5,020 bases of DNA from Myxococcota bacterium. GTDB lineage: Bacteria; Myxococcota_A; UBA9160; PR03. Location: NCBI GenBank assembly GCA_025453505.1, contig JALOQG010000238.1, positions 1 through 5,020 on the forward strand. The letters run 5' to 3'. Under the pieces are notes generated by a model. It was given only the letters and a program-made list of their open reading frames with translations, made no database searches and was not told the DNA's origin. Positions 1-5,020 of the stretch are shown here, one piece after another (the stretch's first letter is position 1; each line of letters starts with the position of its first letter). The position numbers were made by a program, and so were the translations under genes.

Positions 1-1146
1 GATCTCGTCGAGCACGCGGCGCTGCGCACCGGTCAGACGGAACGGCAATGCCTCGCGCGCTGCGACGGCGCGCGGGCCGCCCGCGATCGAGACGCCCGGC
101 TCGCGCTCGCGCCGCTCGCGCCGCAGCGCGAGCCCCAGCTCGAGCAGGTACAGCTCTTCCAGCACGAGGCGCTCGTGCGCCGGTGTGCGCCGCTCGGCGA
201 GCAGCGCAGGATCGAGATCGCTCTCCGGGTGATGGATCGCGATCAGCGCGGCCGGCGGGTCGGGCAGGCCGCGCGCGCGCACCACGCTCTCCGGCAGGTG
301 TCCCTCGACGAGATCCGCGTACTCGTCCACGGCGCACTGGATCGCCCGGCGCAACGCGCGCGGCGCGACGCCTTCGACGGCGGCGTACTCCGGCACGATC
401 TGTCGCAGCGCGGCAACCGCGGCCTCGTCTCCCGCTTCGCCGGCGCCCTGCACTTCGATCTCGGGGTGCAGCAGCTGCTTCGAAAAGCGATAGCGCCGCA
501 CGTCGCCCGTGACGAGCAGCTGGGCACCCTTGCGCAGCGTCGGCAGCAACGCATCGCCGCCGCGGAACCAGGTGAGCTCGATGCTGCCGGTTTCGTCCGA
601 CACGATCGCGTGCAGCACGCGGCGGAACGCGCCGGTCTTGCCGCGGCCGGGCACGAGGTCCGCCGTGCGCACCTGCGCGGCGAAGGTCGCGCGACGTCCG
701 ACTTCGAGATCCGCGATGCGCACCAGATGCCGGCGGTCGTCGTAGCGCGTGGGCAGGCGGAAGAGCAGATCCGACACCGTCGCGAGACCGCGCTTCTCGA
801 ACGCGGCCGCTCGCTTCGCGCCGATCCCGGCGATCCAGTGCAGCGGACGCTCGAGCGCGCGCTCGCGCCAGCCCGGCTCGGCCATCGGCCCGAGGCGGGC
901 GAGCGCCGCCAGCGTCGCGCGCCCGAGCGCGTGGTCCGCGACCGGATCCGCGAAGGCGCGCGCCGCGTGCTCGGCCGCCGTGCGGGCGTCGCGCGGGACG
1001 TGCAGCGCGAGCAGCGCAGCGAGGCCGGTCCGCACGGTCGGCGCCAGATCTCGCACCCGCACCGCGTTCGCGCCGTCGCCCTGCGCCGCGAAGCGCAGCG
1101 GCGCCAGCACCGCCTCGAGCGCTCGTGCGAAGGGGCTCGCGCTCAC
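1..1146 (-). CDS. recG: ATP-dependent DNA helicase RecG (partial, C-terminal motor outside window)
   Basis: RecG is a monomeric double-strand DNA translocase that remodels stalled replication forks, D-loops and Holliday junctions. The frame is open from a GTG at 1146-1144 to the left edge, giving 382 codons. Residues 1-100 are an Ala/Arg/Leu-rich extension absent from E. coli RecG; similar helical extensions are known in other lineages such as Thermotoga. Residues 101-138 match the E. coli N-terminus, with the helix-hairpin-helix-like IAGIGAKRA and the LLFRLPTRYDDR motif. Residues about 139-235 form the OB-fold wedge, ending in LLHPEIEVQ. The linker (PEYAAVEGV, then PAHERLVLEELYLLELGLALR) leads to LPFRLTGAQRRVLDEI, the stretch just before Walker A. 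The Walker A and DEAD-type motifs should lie past the left edge, so activity cannot be judged here. It sits 15 bases after carB in the same frame, probably in the same operon. A shorter product from the ATG at 885-883 (residue 88) is possible. Confidence 0.94.
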   Translation of the reverse strand, partial: MSASPFARALEAVLAPLRFAAQGDGANAVRVRDLAPTVRTGLAALLALHVPRDARTAAEHAARAFADPVADHALGRATLAALARLGPMAEPGWRERALERPLHWIAGIGAKRAAAFEKRGLATVSDLLFRLPTRYDDRRHLVRIADLEVGRRATFAAQVRTADLVPGRGKTGAFRRVLHAIVSDETGSIELTWFRGGDALLPTLRKGAQLLVTGDVRRYRFSKQLLHPEIEVQGAGEAGDEAAVAALRQIVPEYAAVEGVAPRALRRAIQCAVDEYADLVEGHLPESVVRARGLPDPPAALIAIHHPESDLDPALLAERRTPAHERLVLEELYLLELGLALRRERREREPGVSIAGGPRAVAAREALPFRLTGAQRRVLDEI

Positions 1147-1149
1147 GTG

Positions 1150-1155
1150 CCTCCC
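1150..1155 (-). promoter_or_regulatory. Putative ribosome binding site for recG
   Basis: The minus-strand gap between the carB TAG and the recG GTG holds GGGAGG (1155-1150), a near-consensus Shine-Dalgarno. It is the only strong site near any candidate start and is the main reason for choosing the GTG at 1146. The spacing to that GTG is just three bases (CAC), shorter than the usual five to nine, so initiation may be weak or rely on ribosomes arriving from carB. The ATG at 885 has no comparable site. Confidence 0.5.
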
Positions 1156-1161
1156 GGCGTT

Positions 1162-4386
<3,225 letters not shown>

Positions 4387-4389
4387 GCG

Positions 4390-5020
4390 TCACTTCCCCC
4401 GCGACACGGCGAGCCCGGTCACGGCTTCGCCGCGCTTCTTGCGCTGGACGAGATCCCGGAAGCGGCCGAAGAAGTAGCCCGCGTCGTGCGGGCCGGGCGA
4501 CGCCTCGGGGTGGTACTGGACGGAGAAGATCGGGCGCTCCGCGTGGGCGAGCCCTTCGACGGTTCCGTCGTTGAGATTGACGTGCGTGATCTCGACCGCC
4601 TCGCCCGCCGCGCGCAGCGACTCCGCATCGACTGCATAGCCGTGGTTCTCGGCGCAGATCGCGACCTTGCCGGTCGCGAGATCCTGGCCCGGCTGGTTGC
4701 CGCCGTGATGGCCGAACTTCAGCTTCTTCGTCTCGCCGCCGAGCGCGAGGCCGAGAATCTGGTGGCCGAGGCAGATGCCGAAGATCGGCAGACCGCGATC
4801 CGCGAGCTCGCGCACCACCGGACGGACGCCTTCGACCGCCGCCGGATCGCCCGGACCGTTCGAGAGGAAGACCGCATCGGGCGCGAGCGCAAGCACGTCC
4901 TGCGCCGACGTCTTCGCCGGCACGACCGTGACGTCGAAGCCCTGCTCGACGAGCAGCCGCAGGATGTTGCGCTTCACGCCGAAGTCGTAGGCGACCAGCT
5001 TCAGCTTCTCGCCCGGCCGT
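4390..5020 (-). CDS. carA: Carbamoyl-phosphate synthetase small subunit, glutamine amidotransferase (partial, 5' end outside window)
   Basis: CarA hydrolyses glutamine and passes the ammonia to CarB for carbamoyl phosphate synthesis in the cytoplasm. The window holds the last 209 codons; the frame stays open to the right edge (5019, one leftover base). It opens with an AYDFGVKRNILR segment, the junction into the class I amidotransferase domain. The nucleophile loop GICLGHQ follows, with the catalytic Cys at 4773-4771. The partner His and Glu, in the motif YHPEASPGPHD, lie at 4512-4510 and 4506-4504. The motifs SNGPGDP and FGHHGGN are also typical of CarA. By comparison with the E. coli protein (about 382 residues, Cys269), roughly 185 N-terminal residues are missing. 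The C-terminus runs about ten residues past the E. coli end and is basic. The GTG at 4977 is an internal Val codon, not the start. The TGA stop lies 3 bases before carB, so the two are almost certainly co-transcribed. The identification is very secure. Confidence 0.97.
   Translation of the reverse strand, partial: RPGEKLKLVAYDFGVKRNILRLLVEQGFDVTVVPAKTSAQDVLALAPDAVFLSNGPGDPAAVEGVRPVVRELADRGLPIFGICLGHQILGLALGGETKKLKFGHHGGNQPGQDLATGKVAICAENHGYAVDAESLRAAGEAVEITHVNLNDGTVEGLAHAERPIFSVQYHPEASPGPHDAGYFFGRFRDLVQRKKRGEAVTGLAVSRGK
4393..4400 (-). promoter_or_regulatory. Putative ribosome binding site for carB
   Basis: On the minus strand, GGGGGAAG (4400-4393) lies inside the last codons of carA, six bases before the carB GTG at 4386-4384. 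The sequence between is the carA stop and three bases (TGACGC). It is an imperfect but reasonable Shine-Dalgarno match at normal spacing. Because it is buried in carA, ribosomes ending carA translation could restart directly on carB, which would help keep the two subunits in equal amounts. The coupling is inferred from position only. Confidence 0.55.

Noticed and set aside
48..745. Plus-strand and alternate-frame open frames opposite or within recG (48-512, 243-554, 509-745)
   Set aside because: Their Arg/Ala/Pro-rich translations lack domain features, whereas the minus-strand frame ending at position 1 gives a clear RecG.
1147..1161. Possible terminator or promoter between carB and recG
   Set aside because: The gap is only 15 bases, with no hairpin or T-run, and is taken up by the putative recG ribosome site.
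4419..4990. Short open frames overlapping carA (4419-4637 minus, 4775-4990 plus)
   Set aside because: They overlap the catalytic amidotransferase region and translate to Arg/Ser-rich shadow sequence.

Overview
The window is GC-rich (about two-thirds G+C by eye) and almost wholly coding on the minus strand. It reads from right to left as carA (5' end beyond the right edge), carB (complete) and recG (3' end beyond the left edge). It looks like bacterial chromosomal housekeeping DNA. All three starts that can be assigned are GTG or lie outside the window, and codon third positions are mostly G or C. The composition, together with a RecG that carries a long N-terminal extension, would fit a high-GC proteobacterial, myxobacterial or related lineage. 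The sequence alone does not fix the taxon.

Layout: 5020-4390 holds the glutamine amidotransferase half of the carbamoyl-phosphate synthetase small subunit. After a 3-base gap, 4386-1162 holds the complete 1074-residue large subunit. After a 15-base gap, 1146-1 holds the first 382 codons of the RecG branch-migration helicase, cut just before its helicase motor. No promoter, terminator, RNA gene, mobile element, CRISPR array or non-coding stretch longer than 15 bases is visible.

How the genes work together: CarA releases ammonia from glutamine and CarB uses it with bicarbonate and two ATP to make carbamoyl phosphate for pyrimidine and arginine synthesis. The tight spacing implies one transcript and translational coupling. 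RecG, a replication-fork and recombination helicase, has no direct metabolic link to CarAB. It most likely shares the transcript because of operon packing.

I found no undescribed system. The points worth a second look are modest: the single shared reading frame of all three genes, the RecG N-terminal extension and its start site, the carAB-recG gene order, and two substitutions in the CarB effector pocket.
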